Shown one piece after another: positions 28,965-55,740 of a stretch of DNA of 64,000 nt (position 1 is the stretch's first letter; each line of letters starts with the position of its first letter). A program made the position numbers and the translations under genes. This stretch comes from Methylosinus sp. C49 (GTDB lineage Bacteria > Pseudomonadota > Alphaproteobacteria > Rhizobiales > Beijerinckiaceae). A model generated the notes under the pieces. That model was not told the DNA's origin and searched no databases. It saw nothing but the letters and a program-made list of their open reading frames with translations. The stretch covers positions 186,001 through 250,000 of the forward strand of contig NZ_AP022333.1 of NCBI RefSeq assembly GCF_009936375.1, read 5' to 3'.

Positions 28965-30062
28965 TCACGCCCAAGCCGCCTCGCCCAGCGTGGACAAAAC
29001 GGCGCGCATCGCCTCGCGATTGCTGAGCGTGACATAGGCGTAGCCGCATTCTTCCATCGCGGCTCTCGTCGCCTCGCGCATTTTCGCTAGGCGGCGACGC
29101 GACAGGCTCGGGAACATATGATGCTCGATCTGGCTGTTGAGGCCGCCGGTCAGCCAATCGAGGAAGGGCGAGCTCGGCGTGTTGCGCGTCGCGCGCGCCT
29201 GCCGGTCGTAGAACCCCTTGGACTCCTTCGCGTCATAGACTTCCATGCCCGTGTGGTTGAGCACGAAGACGAAGGCGAGGATGAAACCGCCGACGAGCTG
29301 GGCGCCGAGGAACCAGAGCCAGCCGGTCCAGGCCGGGCCGGGCGTCAGCATCCCCGCGAGCGCGAAGCCCGACACCCAATGGGCGACGCAGAGCGAGGCT
29401 TCCCACCATTGCTTGTTCTTGGCCGCGACCTCTATGCTCTGCCAGCTCCAGTTGAAGCGCGCGACCGAGAGGATCGGGAAGAACAGCGGAACCTGAAAGC
29501 GGGGCAGAAAGAAGGACAGCGCGCGCCCCAGCCCGGCGCGGCGCGCCTTGGCGTTATATTCCGCGAGCGACTTGTCCCAGACCAGCCAGGGAGGGGAGTC
29601 GATGTCGCCGTCGATCGGCGTGAGGCTGCCATCCTCCTCGACGCGGCAAGCGTTCGGGAAAGCGTGGTGAAGCTCGTGCTTCTCGACCCACCATGTCGAG
29701 CCGAAGCCCTGGGCCAGCGCGATCAGCCGCAGCTTCAGCCGCGCCTTTGTCTCGCCACGGGGTCCCCACTGGCTATGTGCGACGTCGTGTCCGAGATAGG
29801 CCGTCCGCGGATAATGCATGCCGAGGACGAGCAGTCCGACCGCCGCAGCGACGCCGCCCTGCGCGAGCAGCACGAAAGCGAGGACAGGGGCGGCCACCAG
29901 CTCCAGGCAACGAAGCGCTTGTTCCCAAAAGGGCACGCTGTAATAGCCTTGCTCATGGGCCCAGCTTCTCAAAGCTGCGATACGCTGGGCTAGGCCTTTC
30001 GCGTCCGGGGCGCCGTCTGGAGCATCGAGGGTAGCCGGACTTTCTTGTTGTTGTTGGTTCAA
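28965..30062 (-). CDS. Membrane fatty acid desaturase (front-end/linoleoyl-CoA desaturase-like)
   Basis: A 365-residue membrane desaturase with all three di-iron histidine boxes: HDVAH (residues 92-96), HELHH (129-133) and QIEHH (311-315). The Q-x-x-HH form of the third box is typical of front-end desaturases. Hydrophobic segments lie around residues 55-85 and 200-270. The start is a TTG at 30060-30062; no ATG precedes the conserved region and the ribosome-binding site is weak, so the exact start is less sure. It would introduce a double bond into an acyl chain at the inner membrane. It lies 401 nt downstream of the PKS-NRPS gene on the same strand, so a link to that lipid pathway is possible but not shown. 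The terminator at 28881-28914 follows it. Confidence 0.85.
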   Translation of the reverse strand: MNQQQQESPATLDAPDGAPDAKGLAQRIAALRSWAHEQGYYSVPFWEQALRCLELVAAPVLAFVLLAQGGVAAAVGLLVLGMHYPRTAYLGHDVAHSQWGPRGETKARLKLRLIALAQGFGSTWWVEKHELHHAFPNACRVEEDGSLTPIDGDIDSPPWLVWDKSLAEYNAKARRAGLGRALSFFLPRFQVPLFFPILSVARFNWSWQSIEVAAKNKQWWEASLCVAHWVSGFALAGMLTPGPAWTGWLWFLGAQLVGGFILAFVFVLNHTGMEVYDAKESKGFYDRQARATRNTPSSPFLDWLTGGLNSQIEHHMFPSLSRRRLAKMREATRAAMEECGYAYVTLSNREAMRAVLSTLGEAAWA

Positions 30063-30463
30063 TGGAATACCCGGGTAGCACGCTCGGCTACAGTCTGAGG
30101 CCGCAGCCTCTGCCTATCGGGCGAAGACGGGGCTTTTGTCAAATTTCTTTCATCGGAGGAGCCGCCGATCGGCGCCGATCCGGCCTCCCGAACAGGGCCT
30201 CCGGCCCCGGTTGACCGAGGAAAAACCGCGGTGTCGAGAATTTTTGTCCCCGGGACGCCGGCACGGCGCAGCTCGCGCCGTCCACTGGCCGTGCGAGCGT
30301 CGAGCCCTTCAATCTGCACCAGTCCCGCCGCTCTCCGGCGGCCGGCGATCTGTCGTCGCCCTGCCGGAAAGGTCTCGCGACCATCATCGGCGACCGTCGC
30401 GTTTTTTACAAAATTTCCAATGCCGAATTTCGACGTTCCGAACGCCGGCGATCCCCGCGCCCG
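30063..30463. other. 401-nt gap between the PKS-NRPS stop and the desaturase start
   Basis: No plausible coding frame was found. The gap holds a 14-bp palindrome gatcggcgccgatc (30167-30180), several short GC hairpins (for example cggcgc-agctc-gcgccg near 30265) and a T6 run at 30411-30416. I see no clear terminator for the PKS-NRPS gene and no clear promoter for the desaturase, although the gap is large enough for both. Confidence 0.5.
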
Positions 30464-37978
<7,515 letters not shown>

Positions 37979-37993
37979 ATCGGGTCTCGCGGG

Positions 37994-38782
37994 TTATTGC
38001 GTCGTCGCGGCGAGCTTTTCACAGCATGCCGCGACGATCTCCATCAGCGCCCGCTGTCCGGCCGCCGGGCGAAAGTAGAAATGATCGCCCATGACGAGGC
38101 GCCGCTCGAAGCCGCCGCCCGCATGCTTTTCCCATGCGTCGAGCTCGGCCGCCGAGACGATCGGATCGCCGTCGCCGCCCACGGCCGTCACCGCGCAGGG
38201 GAGGGGCGAACGCTCGGTCCAGCCGTAAGTCTCGTTGATGGAGAGATCGGCCTGCAGCGCGCGGCCGATCATCTCGACATAATCGGCCTGCTCGAGCAGA
38301 GCGACCGGAATATTGCCATGCAGCTTCGCGACGCGGAAAACGACATCGCGCGGCCGAAGATGCGATACGCGCTCCGCCCGCGAGGGCAGATGCGGCGCGA
38401 CGCGGCCCGAGGCCAGGAAATGCAGGCGCTCCGGCGCCGCGCGTCCCTCGGCGAGCAGGCGATGGACGATCTCATAGGCGAGCAGAGCGCCGAAGCTGTG
38501 CCCGAAAATCAGCAGCGGCCGATCGGCCAGCGCCGCGACCGCCTCGGCGAGCGGCGCCACGAGAGCGTCCAGCTGGCGCGCCGGCTCCTCGCGCAGCCGC
38601 TGCTCCCGCCCCGGAAGCGAGGCGGCGTAGAGATTGGCGCGGCCGCGCAGCGGCGCGATCCAGGGCCAAAATCCCGTCATGCCGCCGCCCGCGGGCGGAA
38701 AGCAGATCATCGTCACTAAAGAGTGATCGTCTGCGGACATACGCTTCAGCCAATCGAGCGAGGCAGGGGTCGGCTCGTTCAT
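37994..38782 (-). CDS. Type II thioesterase (alpha/beta hydrolase)
   Basis: A 262-residue external thioesterase of the GrsT/RifR type, which hydrolyses wrong or stalled acyl groups from carrier proteins. It has the N-terminal MICFPPAGGG motif, the nucleophile elbow GHSFG (Ser96), and a late Asp (GDPIV) and His (GDHFYF) completing the triad. The start at 38782 (MNEPTPASLDWLKRM) is chosen over an upstream in-frame start at 38821 because it fits the family length. It is the first gene of the minus-strand arm, 15 nt before the PKS-NRPS gene, and is divergent from the Rieske-SCP2-FAAL-PKS arm. It could also provide the release step that the PKS-NRPS lacks. Confidence 0.9.
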   Translation of the reverse strand: MNEPTPASLDWLKRMSADDHSLVTMICFPPAGGGMTGFWPWIAPLRGRANLYAASLPGREQRLREEPARQLDALVAPLAEAVAALADRPLLIFGHSFGALLAYEIVHRLLAEGRAAPERLHFLASGRVAPHLPSRAERVSHLRPRDVVFRVAKLHGNIPVALLEQADYVEMIGRALQADLSINETYGWTERSPLPCAVTAVGGDGDPIVSAAELDAWEKHAGGGFERRLVMGDHFYFRPAAGQRALMEIVAACCEKLAATTQ

Positions 38783-38889
38783 GCGGCGCCACGCGCGATC
38801 GCGATGTGTCGCAGCGCACACCGCGCTTCGGCGGCGCCTGCTATGGAAGTAGACATAGAAGAAGTCCTGATAGAATCAGACAGGTCGCT

Positions 38890-38918
38890 CAATGAAACCA
38901 CCCGCTCATTGGATTATA
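38890..38918 (-). promoter_or_regulatory. Possible promoter/operator for the thioesterase-PKS-NRPS arm
   Basis: The minus strand has a consensus TATAAT at 38918-38913. No good -35 lies 16-18 nt upstream (GCTGCG-like). The inverted repeat caatga (38890-38895)/tcattg (38906-38911) covers the predicted start of transcription, as an operator or activator site might. Confidence 0.35.
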
Positions 38919-39033
38919 AGAGCAATATTTCGCAGCGCAGCGCATCGCCGACGCGCTTGGCCGCTTTTGCTTTTTACGCTACAGTCCAAAAGGACGCAAC
39001 GACATCCGCGGTTTGCGAGCGTCGACGGGGCCT

Positions 39034-39102
39034 GCCTATTCGCCGTTCGCTACGGTTAACGCCAAAGGAAGCGCCGAATAGGCTCCGCGCTACTTTGGCG
39101 TT
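39034..39102. promoter_or_regulatory. Two interleaved inverted repeats upstream of the Rieske gene
   Basis: The first repeat is gcctattcg (39034-39042) with cgaataggc (39075-39083). The second is aacgccaaag (39058-39067) with ctttggcgtt (39093-39102). Both are perfect (9 and 10 bp) and their arms alternate, so on RNA they could form a pseudoknot, and on DNA two overlapping protein sites. Confidence 0.5.
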
Positions 39103-39124
39103 TGCGCGCGGATGTGCGTCGAGA

Positions 39125-39164
39125 TTTTTTCGTGTCGAAAGACGCCGAGCTTTTTTGTCGAAAG
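39125..39164 (+). repeat. Direct repeat T6..GTCGAAAG just upstream of the Rieske gene
   Basis: tttttt-cgt-gtcgaaag (39125-39141) recurs as tttttt-gtcgaaag (39151-39164), with the T6 runs 26 nt apart and 22 nt before the Rieske ATG. It may be a regulator site; no family can be assigned. Confidence 0.4.
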
Positions 39165-39185
39165 CGATCTTTGGGAAGATGTAGA

Positions 39186-40340
39186 ATGAACGGATCGACG
39201 CATGTCGACTTCGAGCACACCGGCCCCGGACGTCCGGCGGGCGAATTGCTGCGGCGCTATTGGCAGCCCGCCTTCGTCTCCGAAGAGCTTCCGGTAGCTC
39301 ATCCGAAGCCTCTGAAAATTCTGGGCGAGGAACTCACCCTGTATCGGGGCGAGGACAAGGTGGCGCGCATCATCGACGGACGCTGCCCGCATCGCGGGCT
39401 CGTGATGTCGGTCGGCAAGGTGGAGGGCGACAGCATTCGCTGCCGCTATCACGGCTGGAAGATCGACCCGACCGGCCAATGCGTCGAGCAGCCCTTCGAG
39501 CCCAAGAGCTTCGCGGCAAAGGTGCGCGTGCGCAGCTATCCGGTGGAGGAATATTTCGGCCTGATTTGGGTCTATCTCGGCCCCGCGCCGACGCCGCCCT
39601 TGCCGCGCTGGCCGTCGCTCGAGCAATGCGGCTATTTCCACGTCGTCGAATTGCGCAAGTGGAACTATTTCCACGATCTCGAGAACACGGTCGACGATGT
39701 GCATCAGCGCTGGGTGCATGCCGAGGGCATTTATCAGGACGCCGCCAACGCCGGGCAGATTCCCGCCGCCACGGCGCTCGAGACCGAATACGGCCTCATG
39801 CAATACACATCCTTTCCCAACGGCTATCTGCGCAAGCTCGCGCTCTTCATGCCGAACATGCTCTATTTCACCTCCGGCGCCGGCATGCTGCGCGGATTCA
39901 AGAGCTTCTTGTGGAATGTGCCGGTCGATGACGTCAGCCACAAAATGTTCTTCCTTCTCGTCGCGGCGCATTTGTCGCCGGAGGATGGACGCGACGTCGC
40001 CGAGGGCGTGCGCTCGGGCATGCGCTATGTCGCCTCCTCCTTGCCGCCCGTCGAGCAGGTGATCCAATCCGTGCTCTCCGGCGAGAAGCGCTGGGAAGAC
40101 ATAGAATCGCGGCCGGATCTTCTGCTCATCGAGGACGGCATCGTCCTCGTGGGCCAAGGAATCATTCCCGATCGCTCGAAAAATCGGCTCGGCGCCTCCG
40201 ACGCGGCAATCATTTTGCTGAGGAAGCTCTATACGCGGGAAATGTCTCGAATCGAGAAGGGGGAGCAGCCGTCGGCCTTTCCCGGACCACACGAGCCGCT
40301 GCTCGCGCAGATCGATGAATTTCAGGCCGAGCCCGCGTGA
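39186..40340 (+). CDS. Rieske non-haem iron oxygenase
   Basis: A 384-residue oxygenase. The N-terminal Rieske 2Fe-2S centre has Cys67-x-His69 (CPHRG) and Cys86-x-x-His89 (CRYHGW), 16 residues apart. The mononuclear iron site is Asp170-x-x-His173-x4-His178 (DDVHQRWVH). It resembles the phthalate/vanillate-demethylase branch of aromatic ring-hydroxylating oxygenases and needs a reductase encoded elsewhere. The ATG at 39186 follows GGGAAG; an upstream in-frame reading from 39102 adds only basic, non-conserved residues. It heads the plus-strand arm with the SCP2, FAAL-ACP and PKS genes. Oxidative tailoring (hydroxylation, desaturation or demethylation) of the product is inferred from context. Confidence 0.9.
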   Translation: MNGSTHVDFEHTGPGRPAGELLRRYWQPAFVSEELPVAHPKPLKILGEELTLYRGEDKVARIIDGRCPHRGLVMSVGKVEGDSIRCRYHGWKIDPTGQCVEQPFEPKSFAAKVRVRSYPVEEYFGLIWVYLGPAPTPPLPRWPSLEQCGYFHVVELRKWNYFHDLENTVDDVHQRWVHAEGIYQDAANAGQIPAATALETEYGLMQYTSFPNGYLRKLALFMPNMLYFTSGAGMLRGFKSFLWNVPVDDVSHKMFFLLVAAHLSPEDGRDVAEGVRSGMRYVASSLPPVEQVIQSVLSGEKRWEDIESRPDLLLIEDGIVLVGQGIIPDRSKNRLGASDAAIILLRKLYTREMSRIEKGEQPSAFPGPHEPLLAQIDEFQAEPA

Positions 40341-40437
40341 GCGGGGAGTCAAAAAGCGGGCGTCGGCGTTTTTAAGGTCCCGCATTTTCAAATGACTCTG
40401 ATCAGCATTTTTGCGCGTGAGAATTCGAGGAGGGCTC

Positions 40438-40764
40438 ATGCCCACGGTGAGAGACGTATTGGATCGAGCTGCCCAGATGATCGACACGCATAGAGACAAG
40501 GCGAGCTCTCTGGGCGCCCGCTATAAATTCGTGCTGAAAGGCGATGGCGCCTGCACTTTTGTGCTCAATCTCACAGCGGATGATCCCGGCGTGCGCGAAG
40601 GGGAGAGCGAGGCCGATTGCACGATCCGCGTCGCCGCCGCCGATTTCGTCCGCATGGCCGAGGGAGAGGTGGACAGCCGCGATCTGTTCTTCGCCGGAAA
40701 ACTGAAGGTCGATGGCGATATGGGGCTCGCGCTGAAGCTGAAGAAGATGATCGCTTCGGCGTGA
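40438..40764 (+). CDS. SCP2 sterol-carrier-like lipid-binding protein
   Basis: A 108-residue protein matching the SCP2 fold (YKFVLKGDGACTFVLNLTADD, ADCTIRVAAADFVRMAEGEVD, FFAGKLKVDGDMGLALKLKK). The start at 40438 has a strong GAGGAGGG site 5 nt upstream. Free-standing SCP2 proteins bind fatty acyl or other lipids in a hydrophobic tunnel. Between the Rieske oxygenase and the fatty acyl-AMP ligase it may present the acyl substrate or hold the lipid product. Its role here is inferred from position. Confidence 0.85.
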   Translation: MPTVRDVLDRAAQMIDTHRDKASSLGARYKFVLKGDGACTFVLNLTADDPGVREGESEADCTIRVAAADFVRMAEGEVDSRDLFFAGKLKVDGDMGLALKLKKMIASA

Positions 40765-40892
40765 GATGAGGGGGAGCAGGCTTCGCCGGCCCGGGGGCGT
40801 CGGGCAAAGCCGCTTTGGCGAAAGAGATTGGGACACTGCGTCCACGCCGCGGCTGCGGCGTGATCGGGCGCGTGCGCGTTGGGGGCGACGAA

Positions 40893-43051
40893 ATGGGCGC
40901 GACGAATTCATTTGGCGGGGTCGAGGAGCTGGCGACAGAGCGGCTGCGGCGTCACGCCGTCGCCTTTCCAGACCGGCTGGCGGCGGCCTTTCTCGACGAC
41001 GATCTCGAGATCCGCCAATCCTGGAGCTTCAACGAGCTCGATCGCCGGGCGCGCTCCATGGCCGCCTTTTTGCGAAAGCGCGGCGCGCCCGGCGAGCGCG
41101 TGGTGCTGGCCTTTCCGACCTGCCTCGATTTTCTCGCGGCCTTCTATGGATGTCTCCTCGCCGGCATGCCGGCCGTGCCGGCCTCCCTGCCGCTCGCCCA
41201 TGGCAAGGATCGACGGCTCGAGCTCATCGTCTCCGACAGCGGCGCCAAGCTCATCCTCACCACCGCCAAGCATGTCGAGCTGCTGCAGCGGCGCCTTGCC
41301 GAGGGCGAAGCGGCGTCGACGCCGATCATCGCCATCGATGGACTCGCCGACGAGAGCGACGTCTGGCGCGACGTCCCCCGCGCTGCGGGCGAGCTGGCGT
41401 TTCTCCAATATACCTCCGGGTCGACGCGCGCGCCGGCGGGGGTGATGGTGAGCCACGGCAATGTGGCCGCCAATCTGATGGCGCTGCACGACGGATTCGG
41501 CTCCTCGCCGGAGTCGGTTTTCGTGAGCTGGCTGCCTCTGTTTCACGATATGGGGCTCGTCGCCGGCGCGCTGGCGCCGACATGGGCCGGATGTCCCGTC
41601 TATCTCATGAGCCCGGCGAGCTTCGTGCAGAGCCCCTTGCGCTGGCCGCGCGCCATCTCGCGCTACCGCGGCACGATCGGCGGCGGTCCCAATTTCGCGT
41701 ATCAGGCCTGCGTCGAGGCGGCCCGCACGCATGGCGGGGCGGGGCTCGATCTCTCCTCCTGGACGATCGCCTGGAATGGCGCGGAGCCCGTTCGCGCCTC
41801 GACGATCGATGATTTCGCGAAGACTTTCGGGCCCGCCGGCTTTCGCGCCGAGACGCTGACGCCGGCCTTCGGCCTCGCCGAAGCGACGCTGCTCGTCACC
41901 GGCAAGCGCGGCTCGGTTCCGCCGCTCGTTCGCGCGGTCGACGAGGCCGCGCTGCGCAGCGACGGCGTCGTCTTCTGCGACGCCGAGGATGCACGCGGCA
42001 AGCGGCTGGTCAGCTCCGGCGAGACGGCGCTCGGCGTCGACGTCCGCATCGTCGACCCCGACACGCTCATCGCGGCGCAGCCCTCTGAGGTCGGCGAGAT
42101 ATGGGTGGGCGGCGCCAGCGTCGGCCAAGGCTATTGGAACAAGCCGGAAGAATCGGCGGCGACGTTCGGCGCGCGCACGGCGACGGGCGAAGGCCCCTTC
42201 ATGCGCACGGGCGATCTCGGCTTTCTCAGCAAGGGCCAGCTCTTCGTCACCGGGCGCCGCAAGGATCTGATCGTCATTCGCGGCGTCAATTATTATCCGC
42301 AGGACATAGAACAAACGATCGAGGCCAGCCATCCCGCCTTGCAGCCGGCCTCCTGCGCCGTCTTCGCCGTGGAGGAGGGCGACGCCGTGCGCCTCGTCGC
42401 AGTGCAGGAGCTGCGCCGCAGCGCCTGGCGCTCCGTCGATGCGGCGGAGGTGTTCATGGCCATGCGGCGCGAGGTCGCCCGCGAGCATCAGCTCGCGCTG
42501 CATCGCATCGTGCTGCTCAAATCCTTCGGCCTGCCCAAGACCTCGAGCGGCAAGGTCCAGCGCGCGGCCTGCCGCGCCGCGCTCGAGGATGGAACGCTGG
42601 CGGCGCTGCATGAATGGCGCTCGACCATGCAGGTCGCGCCCATCGACTTCAGCGGCGAGCCGCTCACACAGCCGGGCGTGCTGGAGCGCCAGCTCGTCGA
42701 TTGGCTGCAGCGCGAATGCGGCGTCGAGAACATCAGCTGGAAGACGCCGCTGATGGATCTCGGCATCGACTCGCTGAAAGGCGTCGAGCTCGGCAATGCG
42801 CTGTCCGCCGCCTTCCAGCACTCCTTCCCGGTGACGCTGATGATCGAGCATCCCACAGTGGAGGCGCTCGCCCGGCTCATTCGCGAGGACGCGCTGGGGA
42901 TGAAGTCCGCCGAGCCGGAGCCGGAGCCCCCGCCGCCCATCGCCTGGGAAGGCGCCGCGCTCGAGCAGGAGATCGATCTGCTCGACGACGCCGCTCTGGA
43001 TGCGCTGCTCGAGGGCAGCATAGACGCGGTTCTCAAAATGGATAGACGCTC

Positions 43052-43055
<4 letters not shown>
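40893..43055 (+). CDS. Fatty acyl-AMP ligase fused to an acyl carrier protein
   Basis: About 720 residues. The adenylation part has FAAL features: QYTSGSTRAPAGVMVSHGN (the usual Lys of the P-loop motif replaced, as in FAALs), SWLPLFHDMGLVAG, GGGPNFAYQAC, and the C-terminal RKDLIVIRGVNYYPQDIE and SSGKVQR. An ACP follows with Ser627 in DLGIDSLKG. The C-terminal tail has a helix, LLDDAALDALLEG, like PKS docking tails. It activates a free fatty acid as acyl-AMP and loads it on its own ACP, making it the probable starter module. The ATG at 40893 has GGGGG upstream; a TTG at 40815 is an alternative. Its stop overlaps the PKS start (GTGA). Confidence 0.92.
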
Positions 43056-54097
<11,042 letters not shown>

Positions 54098-54190
54098 GCG
54101 GTTCCGAGCCTCACTCGGCTCATTGTGACGCGGCATGACGACAAAGACGCTTTTATGAGCAATTTTCTGAGCTTGCAGGCAATCTCAGAG

Positions 54191-54230
54191 ACTAGCTTTC
54201 CTTGACAGAGCGTGTCTCGAAAGCTAGTAC
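54191..54230 (+). promoter_or_regulatory. tolC promoter embedded in a 10-bp inverted repeat
   Basis: A perfect inverted repeat actagctttc (54191-54200)/gaaagctagt (54219-54228) encloses a consensus -35 TTGACA (54202-54207). A -10-like TAGTAC lies at 54225-54230 after 17 nt and overlaps the right arm. This fits a regulated sigma-70-type promoter for the TolC-like gene 86 nt downstream. Confidence 0.55.
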
Positions 54231-54315
54231 CGTCAACAGGCCGTTAATTCGGCCGCTCCGAGCTTTGCGCTCGTGTCATATTTGTAATTCGCGCTCCGAA
54301 CGGCGGCTGGCACGG

Positions 54316-55713
54316 ATGAAAATACATGCGTGCATCATCATCGGCCTGACGGCGGTCGGCGCGATACTCACGCCCGCCAGCGCCGAGACTTTGCCATCGG
54401 CTCTCGCGAGCGCCTATGCCTATAATCCCGATCTCAACCAGCAGCGCGCCAGCGTGCGCGTGCATGACGAGAGCGTGGCCAAAGCCTGGAGCGGCCTGCG
54501 GCCCAACGCCTCGGTAATCGCCGGTCTCGGCGCCATGCGGACAGAATTGCTGGTGCCGACGATCCGCCTGCCCTTCATGCATGAGCGCATTTATCTGCAT
54601 GGCGACCATGACGGCAATCCGCAGGCCGTGACCGTCAATGTCTCGCAGACGCTCTTCGACGGCGGCCGCACGCTCAACAATGTGAAAAAGGCCGAATCGA
54701 CGGTTCTCTCGGCGCGCGCCAATCTGCGGCTGATCGAGCAGGCGGTCCTGCAGAACGCCGCGACCGCCTATATGGACGTGCTGCGCGACACCGCGATCCT
54801 GTCGCTGCGTCAGAACAATATTCGCGTGCTGGAGCTGCAGCTCGCCAACACGCGGGAGAATGCGGCCGCCGGCTATCTGACCGAGACCGACGTCGCTCAG
54901 GCGGAAGCGGCCGTGTCGCAGGCGCGCTCCGATCTCTATGGCGCGCAGGCGCGGCTGAAGAGAAGCGCGGCGAGCTATCATCGCATCGTCGGCGAGGAGC
55001 CCAAGCGGCTGCAGCCCGCGGGCTCGGTGGAAAAGCTGCTGCCGCGCAGCGTCGAGGACGCCATCGCCATCGCCACGGGCGCTCACCCCGGCGTGGAGGC
55101 GGCGCATCATCAGGTCGATGCGGCGGAATTCGCCGTCCATGCCGCGGAAGCGGATCTTCTTCCATCCGCCTCGGTGAGCGGCCAGCTCTCGCAGCAGAAC
55201 GACTTCTTCCTGGGCCTGCCCGGATGGCGGCAGTTCAGCTATGGCGTCAATGTGAATTTCCGCGTTCCACTCTATCAGGGCGGCGCCGATTTCGCCTCGG
55301 TGCGCCAGGCGAAGGAGCAGGTGGGCCAGGCCCGCTTCGGCGTGGATATGCAGATGGGCGACGCGCGCGCCAATGTCGTCGGCAGCTACGCCTCGCTGGA
55401 GGCCGCCAAGCTGCAGATGAAGTCGGACCATGCAACGGTGAAAGCCGCTGAACTGGCGCTCAACGGCGTGCGCGAGGAGGCGAAGGTCGGCCTGCGCACG
55501 ACGCTCGACGTTCTCAACGCGCAGCAGAGCCTGCTCCATGCGCGGGTGAATGTCGTCGTCTCACAGCATGACGTCGTCGTCGCCTCCTATGCGGCGCTGG
55601 CCTCGATCGGCCGGCTGAACCGGGCGGCGTTGAATCTGGACGTCGAGCATTACGACGCCGAGCAGCACTTCGAGAATGTGCGCGGCAAATTCTTCGGCGT
55701 GGATACGCCCTGA
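54316..55713 (+). CDS. TolC-family outer membrane efflux protein
   Basis: A 465-residue outer membrane channel. The signal peptide MKIHACIIIGLTAVGAILTPASA is followed by the mature start ETLPSALASAYAYNPDLNQQ, typical of type I secretion TolC proteins. Two structural repeats are seen: TVNVSQTLFDGGRT...VLQNAATAYMDVLRD and VNFRVPLYQGGADFASVRQAKE...ALNGVREEAKVGLRTTLDVL. The start at 54316 is set by the signal peptide; an upstream in-frame start at 54202 would add 38 basic residues and overlap the promoter. It follows the PKS gene by about 220 nt with its own promoter and converges on the DevB-like gene, so it can complete that ABC exporter. Confidence 0.92.
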   Translation: MKIHACIIIGLTAVGAILTPASAETLPSALASAYAYNPDLNQQRASVRVHDESVAKAWSGLRPNASVIAGLGAMRTELLVPTIRLPFMHERIYLHGDHDGNPQAVTVNVSQTLFDGGRTLNNVKKAESTVLSARANLRLIEQAVLQNAATAYMDVLRDTAILSLRQNNIRVLELQLANTRENAAAGYLTETDVAQAEAAVSQARSDLYGAQARLKRSAASYHRIVGEEPKRLQPAGSVEKLLPRSVEDAIAIATGAHPGVEAAHHQVDAAEFAVHAAEADLLPSASVSGQLSQQNDFFLGLPGWRQFSYGVNVNFRVPLYQGGADFASVRQAKEQVGQARFGVDMQMGDARANVVGSYASLEAAKLQMKSDHATVKAAELALNGVREEAKVGLRTTLDVLNAQQSLLHARVNVVVSQHDVVVASYAALASIGRLNRAALNLDVEHYDAEQHFENVRGKFFGVDTP

Positions 55714-55722
55714 TCGCTTGCC

Positions 55723-55740
55723 GAGGAACGGACTTTCCTC
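55723..55740. terminator. Possible terminator hairpin in a convergent gap
   Basis: gaggaa (55723-55728) and ttcctc (55735-55740) form a 6-bp stem with a 6-nt loop between the convergent tolC-like and devB-like stops. There is no T run, so it is a weak candidate. Confidence 0.3.

Larger units (their letters stand above)
38783..39185. promoter_or_regulatory. 403-nt divergent control region of the PKS/NRPS locus
   Basis: This region is more A/T-rich than its surroundings and separates the two divergent biosynthetic arms. It contains a minus-strand TATAAT with an adjacent inverted repeat, two interleaved inverted repeats, and two T6-GTCGAAAG direct repeats before the Rieske gene, listed separately. 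An in-frame plus-strand reading crosses it but lacks protein-like composition. Confidence 0.6.

Noticed and set aside
30167-30180. 14-bp palindrome gatcggcgccgatc
   Set aside because: Short GC-rich palindromes are expected by chance in this composition, and no promoter elements accompany it.
38723-39184. Plus-strand frame of about 150 codons in the divergent control region
   Set aside because: It has no ribosome-binding site or family features, crosses the promoter elements, and starts inside the thioesterase gene.
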